Below, one piece after another: positions 10,101 through 17,475 of a stretch of DNA of 55,676 bases. The first letter of the stretch is position 1. Every line of letters starts with the position of its first letter. The translations under genes were made by a program, and so were the position numbers. Source of the stretch: Burkholderiaceae bacterium (GTDB taxonomy: Bacteria > Pseudomonadota > Gammaproteobacteria > Burkholderiales > Burkholderiaceae_D). The stretch spans positions 1 through 55,676 of the forward strand of contig SCTK01000008.1 in assembly GCA_004298905.1 (NCBI GenBank), written 5' to 3'. Below the pieces are notes generated by a model. The model was not told the origin of the DNA. It was given only the letters and a program-made list of their open reading frames with translations, and did no database searches.

Positions 10101-10343
10101 CAGCAACTGCGCGAAAAAGAAACAGTGACTGATACGCAGCTGCAGGCGCTTGCCACCTTGCGGGGCGAGAATATTTTGAGAACGCTCAAGACGGCAGGCG
10201 AACTCGCGGACAGACTGGCGCTTGCGGCGCCGGAAAAAGTGGATAGCGATGGACGCAACGTTGCGCTGAAGCTCGAATTGGGAGCCGTAGCGAAACCGAC
10301 GGCCAATGCCGCTCCGGCAGCGGAGGGCGTGCAGGGACGATAG
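7152..10343 (+). CDS. DUF748 domain protein (AsmA-like envelope protein)
   Basis: A 1063-residue protein of the DUF748 family, related in architecture to AsmA/TamB-type proteins that span the periplasm and are linked to outer-membrane lipid homeostasis. One membrane anchor lies near the N-terminus (about residues 12-32, ALAALYVVYLLFGWLALP). The rest is a very long periplasmic chain of repeating beta segments, with typical elements such as LDGPEATIILLHDGDLNW and DGRIELGLPVSGSLDDPQFSYG. The C-terminal part has LTVHGVYAEADRVALQDRQL, conserved in this family. ATG 7152 is preceded by a good GGAGG ribosome-binding site. The exact function is unknown. The patatin-like lipoprotein gene begins 51 bases downstream, so the pair may share an envelope-lipid role. 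Confidence 0.85.
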   Translation: MFKHATLIKRLTIALAALYVVYLLFGWLALPRILQTQAEKYIAEKTGYKLTLDRPEFNPLALDLKLANLRLTDPDGKPLLAFNKLDVNLSISSLFRRTLAFDAIRLDGPEATIILLHDGDLNWLAFTDALRGKGQQPDKEERQQKPNASSLPRVDIESFVLASGRINFSDEKAGFETNVQPLDWNLTNVSTLRDDEGRYKISVRTADGASVQWHGESILNPLSIVGSLSVEDLDLASLDPYFKRAMPNLSPAGKAALATDYRVTYSAGHFNLMFDRTVAKVVDLRLDTGYEVGTGLAIKNIAAENGHFDLAAKKLVFDKITLSDSEISRSHASKTPVKFLQLDALTIEDTQVDLAARNATVGSLALKKGQVSAVRTANGHIDVVEAMLTTMRSIAVTKADAQPVAAPWHYQLKKFALEDFSAGFKDETVAPAANFAFDNIAMTIEGMSDNLTAALPIHASFHAHEGGNFETDGQVVPSGPTADVKFKLLDLALKPAQPYLAAVAKLSLGGGKLNSDGRASYGKRGVDLKGGFTLNDLRLVETDSNDVFLAWKSLASRSLELTSTRLGIGDMSLDGLDTKLIINKDKSVNLTHILRKPEAAEKDVTPAATTSRQKTPAFVFDIDRLRIKSGAMDFADYSLALPFGTRIHDLHGAVNGLSSRPGAPGQIELDGQVDEYGLARAVGQIDLLNPAGFTDIKVVFRNVEMTRLTPYSATFAGRKINSGKLSLDLEYKINKRQLTGTNQIIMDQLTLGERVESPQAKDLPLDFAIAVLQDSDGRIELGLPVSGSLDDPQFSYGAIVWKAIVNVIGKIATAPFRALASLFGSNEKFETVSFEVGDARLTPPEQEKLMKLANALNKRPRLFLTVHGVYAEADRVALQDRQLRQAVAEGAGQSVVDGEDPGPLSTHAPKVQAALESLYADRFGSGQLAALKDGFRKANPGQLEEGVAGKVMSRLSSLFREKRTLSDEEVSRLKGGDFHAILFQQLREKETVTDTQLQALATLRGENILRTLKTAGELADRLALAAPEKVDSDGRNVALKLELGAVAKPTANAAPAAEGVQGR

Positions 10344-10394
10344 CGTCTGAACGCGTATTACAATGCCCTCCCTTTCTACTCAAGTGCACAGATC

Positions 10395-11282
10395 GTGAAT
10401 TTTTCTCTTGGACGCTTCATCCCGCTTTTGTTTGCTGTGCTCCTGGCTGCCTGTCAAACGCCCAAGCCGCAGCCCGATGTGCCGGTGGTCAAGGTGGAGA
10501 AGCCGGTCAAGGTGGCGCTGGTGCTGGGTGGCGGCGCGGCGCGCGGCTTTGCACACATTGGCGTGATCAAGGTGCTGGAGGCGCAGGGCATTGTGCCGGA
10601 TCTGATCGTGGGCACCAGTGCTGGGAGCGCGGTGGGTGCCTTGTATGCGACGGGCATGAATGGTTTTGAATTGCAGCGCGCGGCCTTGTCGATGAATGAA
10701 CTGGAAATCAGCGATTGGATGTTGCCGGGTTCGCGCGGGGTGTTGAAGGGTGAGGCGCTACAAAACTACATTAATCGCATGGTGAGCAATCAACCGCTGG
10801 AAAAACTCAAACGTCCACTGGCGGTGGTGGCAACCGAATTGCAAAGCGGGCAGGCGGTAGTGTTTCAATACGGCAATACCGGCATGGCGGTACGTGCCTC
10901 CAGCAGTGTGCCGGGCGTGTTTCAACCGGTGTTAATTGGCGGCAAGGAATATGTGGATGGCGGACTGGTCAGTCCGATCCCGGTACGCATCGCGCGCAAG
11001 CTGGGCGCGGATGTGGTGATCGCGGTTGATATTTCAGCCAAGCCGGAAGCGCAAAGCACCGATGGCACGCTGGAGATGTTGTTGCAGACCTTCGCCATCA
11101 TGGGTCAGACCATCGGCGGCTATGAATTGCAGGAAGCCGATGTCGTGATTCGTCCAGCGCTCAATGGCACCAAGGGCACGGATTTCCAGGGGCGCAATCT
11201 GTCGATTCTGGAAGGCGAGAAGGCGGCGCTGGCGCAGATCGTTCTGATCAAGCAGAAAATTCAAAACAAGAAAGTGGAGTAG
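10395..11282 (+). CDS. Patatin-like phospholipase lipoprotein (RssA-like)
   Basis: A 295-residue patatin-fold serine acyl hydrolase. The start is GTG 10395. A lipoprotein signal ends in the lipobox LLAAC with Cys-20, so the protein should be anchored to a membrane leaflet facing the periplasm. The oxyanion loop LGGGAARGFAHIGV is at about 44-57. The nucleophile elbow GTSAG carries Ser-75 and the dyad aspartate lies in VDGGL (Asp-188), so both catalytic residues are present. Relatives are generally annotated RssA-type patatins; their natural lipid substrate is unsettled. It follows the DUF748 gene on the same strand and is convergent with the NlpC/P60 gene, 13 bases apart. Confidence 0.88.
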   Translation: MNFSLGRFIPLLFAVLLAACQTPKPQPDVPVVKVEKPVKVALVLGGGAARGFAHIGVIKVLEAQGIVPDLIVGTSAGSAVGALYATGMNGFELQRAALSMNELEISDWMLPGSRGVLKGEALQNYINRMVSNQPLEKLKRPLAVVATELQSGQAVVFQYGNTGMAVRASSSVPGVFQPVLIGGKEYVDGGLVSPIPVRIARKLGADVVIAVDISAKPEAQSTDGTLEMLLQTFAIMGQTIGGYELQEADVVIRPALNGTKGTDFQGRNLSILEGEKAALAQIVLIKQKIQNKKVE

Positions 11283-11295
11283 TGCTGGCTGCGGC

Positions 11296-11880
11296 TCAGT
11301 CTGCGTTTTCTGCTTCAGTTCCCGACGTGATGGCGATGCGGCGCGCGCCGTCAAAACGATGCGCCCAGTAGTCGCTGCTCATATCGTCGATACGCACCTG
11401 GCCACCACGTGCGGGCGCGTGAATGAAGCGGTTATCGCCCAGATAAAGACCGACATGTGAAAAAGTGTGTCGCAGCGTGTTGAAAAATACCAGATCGCCC
11501 GGCTGCAACTGATCGCGTGCGATGTCCTGTCCCAGCCGGCTGATTTCCACGGCACGGCGTGGCAAATCCAGGCCCAGCGCTTCCCAAAATACATAACGCA
11601 TCAAGCCGCTGCAATCGAAGCCGGATTCGGGCCGGTTGCCGCCAAACTTGTAATGCACGCCGAGGGCGGAGAGCGCCTTGAACACCAGTTCGCCCGCTCG
11701 GGGGGAGGCCTCCGACGCAGTTTCCCTGACCTCCGCCACAGCGGGCGCTCCCGAGAGGGTATCGCTACGCCGCAAAGGATTTTCCTGCGCCTGTGCCGTT
11801 AAAGAAAGCGTCAGCAAAACCGTTATAACCGGCAAAGAGGGATTGGAATGTGCCATGCGCGCAATGTAGTGAAATCGCAT
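11296..11880 (-). CDS. NlpC/P60 family peptidoglycan hydrolase
   Basis: A 194-residue exported C40 cysteine peptidase that cleaves peptide stems of peptidoglycan. A signal sequence (VITVLLTLSLTAQAQ) covers about residues 17-32. The NlpC/P60 domain starts near residue 64: catalytic Cys-90 in FDCSGLMRYVF, His-142 in SHVGLYLGDN, and the third polar residue His-154 in FIHAP. No LysM or SH3 wall-binding domain is present, so it is a minimal single-domain enzyme. ATG 11856 (residue 9) is an alternative start; neither start has a clear ribosome-binding site. It is divergent from the response-regulator gene at 11921, leaving only 40 bases for both promoters. Confidence 0.88.
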   Translation of the reverse strand: MRFHYIARMAHSNPSLPVITVLLTLSLTAQAQENPLRRSDTLSGAPAVAEVRETASEASPRAGELVFKALSALGVHYKFGGNRPESGFDCSGLMRYVFWEALGLDLPRRAVEISRLGQDIARDQLQPGDLVFFNTLRHTFSHVGLYLGDNRFIHAPARGGQVRIDDMSSDYWAHRFDGARRIAITSGTEAENAD

Positions 11881-11920
11881 CTGACTGTCAAAGATCTACG
11901 CTGAACGAAAACCCAGATTT

Positions 11921-13135
11921 ATGAACAAGGCAACCATGTTGGCAGGAGAAAAAGTAGCAGCCCCTTCGCTCAGGAGCACGGACAAAGTGAGCAATTTGCC
12001 ACCGGGGCCCAGCTCCGGCAGATCCGCCGCCAAGATTCTGGTGGTTGATGATTCTCGGCTGATCCGGGCGGCATTGACGCAGCATCTGCGTTCCCATTAT
12101 GCGGTGCGTGAAGCGCAGGATGGCGACGAAGCCTGGCAAATCCTGCTGCTCGACCCTGCTATTCAGGTGGTCATTTCCGATCTGGACATGCAGGGCATGG
12201 GCGGGATTGCGTTGTTGCAGAAAATTCGTTCCTCCAAACTCAAGCGCATCAATACGCTGCCGGTGATCGTCAATTCGGCCAGTGAGGAAGAGAGTTTCCG
12301 CGAAGAAGCGTTGCGCCAGGGGGCCAACGATTTCATTTGCAAGGATGTGCGCGCGGTGGAACTGCTGGCGCGTGTCGATACCATGCTGCGCCTGGCGCGC
12401 ACTCAACAGGAGTTGGCGGGCAGCCGCGAGGCCTTGTCCGAAACAGCAACTTTCGATCCTGCCACCCAGCTGGCGACACCGCATTTGCTGCAAGTGCATC
12501 TGGGCAAGATGTGGGCTTATGTGAAGCGCCACGGTGGCGATCTGTCGCTGATCAATGTGCGGCTGGACCGGATGCGTCTGGGCGTCGATGGCGAGTATGG
12601 TCCGCTGATTGAGCAAATCGAGGCTTCCATCGGCGAGTTGCTGACGCATTCGATTCGCAAGGAAGATTGTCTGGCACGCACGGGCGATTGCGAATTTTCG
12701 GTCGCATCGGTGGGCATTGACGCCGCCGGCGCACGTGCTTTCGCATCCCGTTTATGCATGAAAGTCCGGGCCATGCATGTAACCCGCGATGGCCGCGAGA
12801 TCCGACTCACGGCCAGTGCGGGCGTTGCCAATGTGGCATTCGATCATCCACAACGCCCTGAGGAATTGCAAATGATTACCCAGGAACGTCTCGATGATGC
12901 CCAGGCCCAGGGCGGCGATCAGGTCGTGGGCGGAGAAGTGACGCGCAAGGCGGGACTGGTGGCGGCACCGGCTCCGGAAGCGCTGGGGCCGGATGTGGGA
13001 ATGGCGATTCAGTGGATTTTGCAGGGGCAGGAAGAACGCGTGCTGCCGCATATCGAAGAGTTAATGCATCAAATTTGGCCCTTGATCAAGTTCATCGAGC
13101 GCGCTCAACGGATGAAAAAAGAGACCCTGGTCTAG
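11921..13135 (+). CDS. Response regulator with degenerate GGDEF domain and intact I-site
   Basis: A 404-residue soluble two-domain regulator. A receiver domain covers about residues 38-158 with acidic pair Asp-43/Asp-44, phospho-acceptor Asp-87 (VVISDLDM) and Lys-141. A second domain (about 176-330) follows the GGDEF fold order: FDPATQLATPHLL, then LSLINVRLDRMRL, then the signature region, then LTASAGVA. The catalytic signature reads GDCEF (255-259) instead of GGDEF, so cyclase activity is probably lost. The inhibitory-site motif RxxD (Arg-246 to Asp-249, RKED) sits exactly five residues upstream, as in active cyclases, so it may bind c-di-GMP as a receptor. A helical tail of about 60 residues follows. 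No kinase is adjacent. Confidence 0.8.
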   Translation: MNKATMLAGEKVAAPSLRSTDKVSNLPPGPSSGRSAAKILVVDDSRLIRAALTQHLRSHYAVREAQDGDEAWQILLLDPAIQVVISDLDMQGMGGIALLQKIRSSKLKRINTLPVIVNSASEEESFREEALRQGANDFICKDVRAVELLARVDTMLRLARTQQELAGSREALSETATFDPATQLATPHLLQVHLGKMWAYVKRHGGDLSLINVRLDRMRLGVDGEYGPLIEQIEASIGELLTHSIRKEDCLARTGDCEFSVASVGIDAAGARAFASRLCMKVRAMHVTRDGREIRLTASAGVANVAFDHPQRPEELQMITQERLDDAQAQGGDQVVGGEVTRKAGLVAAPAPEALGPDVGMAIQWILQGQEERVLPHIEELMHQIWPLIKFIERAQRMKKETLV

Positions 13136-13170
13136 TGGCCGCTGCGGTATTACACGGTACGACGGCCAGG

Positions 13171-13731
13171 TCACTCGCCGATCAGAAATTCCAGGTAGTG
13201 CACATCGCGAATCATCTGGGCATTTTCTTCTGTGTCCACATTTTTCCGAAACACGCCCAATAGCGTTTTGGCCAGACTTTCCTTGCCCTTGAGGGTGCGC
13301 AATTCCGCCGCGCTGAAGGTGGAGACCGCGAAAAACATCAGGCTGCGCAAGCGCGGCGCATAGTAGCCAATGGTCGTGGCGGTTCCCTCGTCGGTGGTTT
13401 CAATCGCCACTTTCAATTGCAGCCGCAAATCATCTCTGAGCGCACTTGTGATGCGATCCAATGTCACAAAGCCAGGCAGTTTTCTTTGCTCTTCCTTGTT
13501 GCGCCGAGTGCTGAACACGCCTATGACCAGCGGTGCGGTTGCCATGCCAAACAACAATGCCAGTGCAGCACGGCGTTTGACTTTTCCGGGATTCTTTGCC
13601 GCCGGTTTTTTCGCCCGGGCAGGTTTTGACGGCGTTTCCTTCACACCACTTTCCGCGAGCGCCGTGACTTGCGTCTCTCTTTGGGCCTTGCTCAGCGGTC
13701 GGCCGCTGTTGGCATTGCGTGGCGTTGTCAT
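13171..13731 (-). CDS. Hypothetical membrane protein with FliL-like topology
   Basis: 186 residues, not firmly recognised. Residues 1-52 are basic and Ala/Pro/Lys-rich (PARAKKPAAKNPGKVKRR), a likely disordered cytoplasmic tail. One membrane helix follows (about 53-72, AALALLFGMATAPLVIGVF), then a periplasmic domain of about 110 residues containing DRITSALRDDLRLQLKVAIE and ending DVHYLEFLIGE. The topology and the closing hydrophobic strand resemble FliL-type proteins, but there is no flagellar context and the similarity is weak. It is convergent with the regulator at 11921. Confidence 0.55.
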   Translation of the reverse strand: MTTPRNANSGRPLSKAQRETQVTALAESGVKETPSKPARAKKPAAKNPGKVKRRAALALLFGMATAPLVIGVFSTRRNKEEQRKLPGFVTLDRITSALRDDLRLQLKVAIETTDEGTATTIGYYAPRLRSLMFFAVSTFSAAELRTLKGKESLAKTLLGVFRKNVDTEENAQMIRDVHYLEFLIGE

Positions 13732-13840
13732 GATGGATATGTAAAAGTGGGGGTAGGCTTAAAGTCAATAACGGCCGCCGCCAGCCAATCTTGAATGCGA
13801 GTGCGGGGCGTGCATTCTGGCGTATGTAAAGTAAGAGGTA

Positions 13841-13863
13841 GGTTGGGGCAGATCGCCCCAACC
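13841..13863 (-). terminator. Hairpin downstream of fumarase gene
   Basis: A perfect 9-bp stem GGTTGGGGC/GCCCCAACC with a five-base loop begins 18 bases after the fumarase stop codon. There is no long T run on the minus strand, so it may stabilise the mRNA end or act as a weak terminator. Confidence 0.4.
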
Positions 13864-13880
13864 GTGGCGGATGCGTGAAT

Positions 13881-15410
13881 TCAAGCGGCAGCGACAGGGA
13901 TCTTGCCGATCTTGGCCTGCCATTCTTTCGGCCCGGTGTTATGCACGCTGGTACCTTGCGCATCGACTGCCACCGTGACCGGCATGTCCTGGATTTCAAA
14001 TTCGTAAATCGCTTCCATGCCCAGATCGGCGAAACCGACGACTTTCGCGGCTTTGATCGCTTTCGAGACCAGGTAAGCCGCGCCGCCGACGGCCATCAGG
14101 TAGGCACTCTTGTGCTTTTTGATGGCTTCGATCGCGACCGGGCCGCGTTCGGCCTTGCCGATCATCGCGATCAGGCCGGTTTGTGCCAGCATCATCTCGG
14201 TGAACTTGTCCATGCGCGTGGCAGTCGTCGGGCCAGCGGGGCCGACCACTTCATCGCGCACTGGATCGACCGGGCCGACATAATAGATCACGCGGTTCTT
14301 GAAATCGACCGGCAGCGGTTCACCCTTGGCCAGCATATCGGCAATGCGTTTGTGCGCGGCATCGCGGCCGGTCAGCATCTTGCCCGACAGCAGCAGCGTG
14401 TCGCCCGGTTGCCAGCTTTGCACCTCGGTTTGCGTCAGCGTATCGAGGTTCACTTTCCTGCTCTTGTTGTAATCCGGTTCCCAATGCACATCGGGCCACA
14501 GATCGAGCGATGGCGGCTCAAGGTAGGCCGGGCCGGAACCGTCGAGCACGAAATGCGCGTGGCGCGTCGCGGCGCAATTGGGAATCATCGCCACCGGCTT
14601 GCTGGCGGCATGGGTTGCATACATCTTGATCTTGATGTCGAGCACGGTGGTCAGCCCGCCCAGACCTTGCGCGCCAATCCCGAGCGCATTCACTTTTTCG
14701 TACAACTCGACGCGTAGTTCTTCCGTCTTGTTTTGCGGACCGCGTTCAAGCAGTTCGAACATGTCGATGTCTTCCATCAACGATTCCTTGGCCATCAGCA
14801 TGGCTTTCTCGGCCGTGCCGCCGATGCCGATGCCGAGCATGCCGGGTGGGCACCAACCGGCGCCCATCTGCGGCACGGTTTTCAGCACCCAATCGACCAG
14901 CGAATCGCTGGGGTTGAGCATGACGAACTTGGTCTTGTTTTCCGAGCCGCCGCCCTTGGCTGCGACCTGTACGTCGACCGTGTTACCGGGCACCAATTCC
15001 ATGTGCACGACGGCGGGGGTGTTGTCTTTGGTATTTTTGCGGTCGAACTGCGGGTCGGCGACGATGGAGGCGCGCAGCTTGTTGTCCGGGTGGTTGTAGC
15101 CACGGCGCACGCCTTCGTTGATCGCATCCTGAATCGATCCGCTGAAACCTTCAAACTTTACGTCCATGCCGATTTTCAGAAACACGTTGACGATGCCGGT
15201 GTCCTGACAAATCGGACGGCGGCCTTCAGCGCACATCTTCGAGTTGGTCAGAATCTGTGCAATGGCATCCTTCGCTGCTTCGCTCTGCTCGCGTTCATAG
15301 GCACGTGCCAGATGCGCGATGTAATCGGCGGGATGGTAGTAGCTGATGTATTGCAGGGCAGCGGCAATGCTTTCGATCAGGTCGTCTTGCTTGATGAGGG
15401 TGGTGGACAT
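13881..15410 (-). CDS. Class I fumarate hydratase ([4Fe-4S], oxygen-sensitive type)
   Basis: A 509-residue single-chain class I fumarase converting fumarate and water to L-malate in the TCA cycle. Three cysteines placed to hold the [4Fe-4S] cluster are visible: Cys-68 (PICQDTG), Cys-187 (GAGWCPPG) and Cys-279 (MIPNCAATRHAHF). The glycine-rich AKGGGSENK and the GPTTATRMDKF region belong to the N- and C-terminal domains of the family. ATG 15410 (MSTTLIKQDD) fits family members better than the in-frame ATG 16 codons upstream. It is divergent from mnmC, with 99 bases between the starts. The gene is monocistronic. I give no symbol because fumA/fumB naming is inconsistent for this subfamily. Confidence 0.92.
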   Translation of the reverse strand: MSTTLIKQDDLIESIAAALQYISYYHPADYIAHLARAYEREQSEAAKDAIAQILTNSKMCAEGRRPICQDTGIVNVFLKIGMDVKFEGFSGSIQDAINEGVRRGYNHPDNKLRASIVADPQFDRKNTKDNTPAVVHMELVPGNTVDVQVAAKGGGSENKTKFVMLNPSDSLVDWVLKTVPQMGAGWCPPGMLGIGIGGTAEKAMLMAKESLMEDIDMFELLERGPQNKTEELRVELYEKVNALGIGAQGLGGLTTVLDIKIKMYATHAASKPVAMIPNCAATRHAHFVLDGSGPAYLEPPSLDLWPDVHWEPDYNKSRKVNLDTLTQTEVQSWQPGDTLLLSGKMLTGRDAAHKRIADMLAKGEPLPVDFKNRVIYYVGPVDPVRDEVVGPAGPTTATRMDKFTEMMLAQTGLIAMIGKAERGPVAIEAIKKHKSAYLMAVGGAAYLVSKAIKAAKVVGFADLGMEAIYEFEIQDMPVTVAVDAQGTSVHNTGPKEWQAKIGKIPVAAA

Positions 15411-15509
15411 GGTGAGGCTTTCAATGCGGAGCAGTGGGGTAGGTGGGGCACAATTCAATTCAATTTCGGCATTTTAACCGAGACCTTTTGGAGTCTTTAC
15501 AATCCGGTC

Positions 15510-17390
15510 ATGAGTGATCGCAACCCTTCGCCCCCAGATTCGCCGCTCGACTGGCGGGATGGACAGCCGGTATCGCGCCAGTTTGGTGATGTCTATTTCT
15601 CGCGTGCCAGCGGATTGGAAGAAACACGCCATGTTTTTTTGCGCCACAACCGGTTGGCTGAGCGCTTTGCCGCGCTGAGCCCAGATGCGCAATTCACGAT
15701 TGCCGAAACTGGTTTTGGTACCGGGCTGAATTTTCTCTGCGCCTGGCAATGCTGGCAGCAGCATGCGCCCGCCGGTGCGCGCCTGCATTTCGTCTCGGTG
15801 GAACGCTACCCGCTCGATCCTGCCGATCTTCAGAAGGCATTGGCACTATGGCCGGAACTGGCGCAGTGGGCGGAGTTATTGCTGGCGCAATACCGCTTGC
15901 CCAGTTCCGGCTGGCATCGTTTCAATTTTGGCAATGTCTTTCTCACGCTGATCATTGGTGATGCGGCGCTGGTGTTGCCGGAAATCGTGGCGCAAGTCGA
16001 TGCCTGGTTCCTCGATGGTTTTGCTCCCGCAAAAAATCCGCAGATGTGGTCGCTCGATGTGCTGCAACACGTCGCGCGGCTGGCGCGACCGGGCGCGACG
16101 CTGGCGACGTTTACCAGTGTCGGCGAAGTGCGGCGCAGTTTGTCGGCGTTGGGTTTTGCGATGGAGAAGGTGCGCGGCTTTGGTCCGAAGCGCGAGATGT
16201 TGTGCGGTGTCAAAAACGGCGCAGCTGAGCTTGTGGATAGTGTGCCCGAACGTAGCGTGCTGATTATCGGCGCCGGGATTGCCGGAGCCAGTGTGGCCCA
16301 TGCCTTGGCACAGCGCGGCTGGCAAGTGACGGTGCTGGATCGGCACGATCATCCCGCCGGTGGCGCGTCGGGCAATCCGCTGGGCATTCTGTACCCGCGC
16401 CTGTCGCACAAAACCAGCCCGCTGGCGCAATTGATCCGGCAGGGTTTTCAACACAGTGTGCGCAGCTTGAATGCGTTGCCCATCGCGGTGACGGGCTGGA
16501 ATCCCTGCGGAGTATTACAACTGGCATTTGACGACGAGGAAGCGCAGCGAATTGCTGCTATTGCTGAGGGTGCGGATGCGGCGGCATTGGGCACGGTGGT
16601 CGATCAGGATCAGGCCAGTGCACTCGCCGGGCTGCCTTTGCCGCACGGTGGCTTGTGGTTGCCGCAGGCCGGTTATGTCACACCGGCGGCATGGTGTGCG
16701 CATTTGCTGAATCATGCGGCGATACGTTTTGCCGGGGGTTGTGCGGTCGATGCGATTGAACACGATGAGCACGGTTGGAAAGCCTTGCAACATGGGCGGG
16801 AATTGGCGCGTGCAAGTGTGCTGGTGCTATGCACAGCGAGTGAGAGTCAGGGTTTGCCGCAATTGGCGCATCTACCCATCAAACCCTTGCGCGGTCAGAT
16901 CAACCGAATTTCCGTGTTGCCGGAAAGCGCAGGTTTGCGTGCCGTGGTTTGCGGTGAAGGCTATGTGGCCCCAGCATGTGATGGGACTCATGTGTTCGGC
17001 GCCAGTTTCGATCGTGAGCGCACGGATACGCAATTGACGCGCAAGGAGCAGGAGGCGAATTTGGCACAATTGGCAAGCTTGTGTCCTGCGGTGTTTGGCA
17101 AGGTTCAGGCGCAGTCCTTGTCTGCTGCGGATTTGTTGCCGGGCCGCGCTGCGCTGCGTGCGACCAGCCCGGATTTTTTGCCGATGCTGGGGCCGCTGGC
17201 GCAGGACGATCTGTGGGTTTCACTGGCGCATGGTGCGCGCGGTTTGATAACCGCACCACTGGCAGCAGAAATTCTGGTTGCGCAGTTGCTGGGAGAGCCT
17301 CTGCCCGTCTCGCGCACCGTCTGGCAAGCGTGTCAGGCTGGGCGATTCAAGGCAACGGCGCGTAAGATCGCTGTAAGTCGGCTGGCGTAG
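15510..17390 (+). CDS. mnmC: Bifunctional tRNA 5-methylaminomethyl-2-thiouridine synthase MnmC
   Basis: A 626-residue fusion enzyme that finishes mnm5s2U at the wobble position of tRNAs reading split codon boxes. The N-terminal methyltransferase domain (MnmC2, about 1-235) has the SAM-binding motif ETGFGTGLNFL at 66-76 and the LDGFAPAKNPQMW motif. The C-terminal FAD oxidase domain (MnmC1, about 250-626) begins with the Rossmann motif VLIIGAGIAGASVA and removes the carboxymethyl group. I chose ATG 15510 (MSDRNPSPPD) because the frame is open for 259 further codons upstream, antisense to the fumarase gene, with no family similarity. Its length is slightly below the 668 residues of the E. coli enzyme. 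Confidence 0.93.
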   Translation: MSDRNPSPPDSPLDWRDGQPVSRQFGDVYFSRASGLEETRHVFLRHNRLAERFAALSPDAQFTIAETGFGTGLNFLCAWQCWQQHAPAGARLHFVSVERYPLDPADLQKALALWPELAQWAELLLAQYRLPSSGWHRFNFGNVFLTLIIGDAALVLPEIVAQVDAWFLDGFAPAKNPQMWSLDVLQHVARLARPGATLATFTSVGEVRRSLSALGFAMEKVRGFGPKREMLCGVKNGAAELVDSVPERSVLIIGAGIAGASVAHALAQRGWQVTVLDRHDHPAGGASGNPLGILYPRLSHKTSPLAQLIRQGFQHSVRSLNALPIAVTGWNPCGVLQLAFDDEEAQRIAAIAEGADAAALGTVVDQDQASALAGLPLPHGGLWLPQAGYVTPAAWCAHLLNHAAIRFAGGCAVDAIEHDEHGWKALQHGRELARASVLVLCTASESQGLPQLAHLPIKPLRGQINRISVLPESAGLRAVVCGEGYVAPACDGTHVFGASFDRERTDTQLTRKEQEANLAQLASLCPAVFGKVQAQSLSAADLLPGRAALRATSPDFLPMLGPLAQDDLWVSLAHGARGLITAPLAAEILVAQLLGEPLPVSRTVWQACQAGRFKATARKIAVSRLA

Positions 17391-17475
17391 ATTTGCAGTC
17401 TTAAATACAGACTATGCGGGTTGATTATGCTTGTTGGGAATCAGCTCGCCACGGTTTCACAGGAGAGAGGGCATC

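Noticed and set aside
13171-13731. Flagellar FliL gene
   Set aside because: Only topology and the C-terminal strand are similar, and there is no flagellar gene in the window, so it is kept as hypothetical.
14733-15509. 259-codon upstream extension of the mnmC reading frame
   Set aside because: It is antisense to the conserved fumarase gene and has no family similarity; the MnmC domain begins at ATG 15510.
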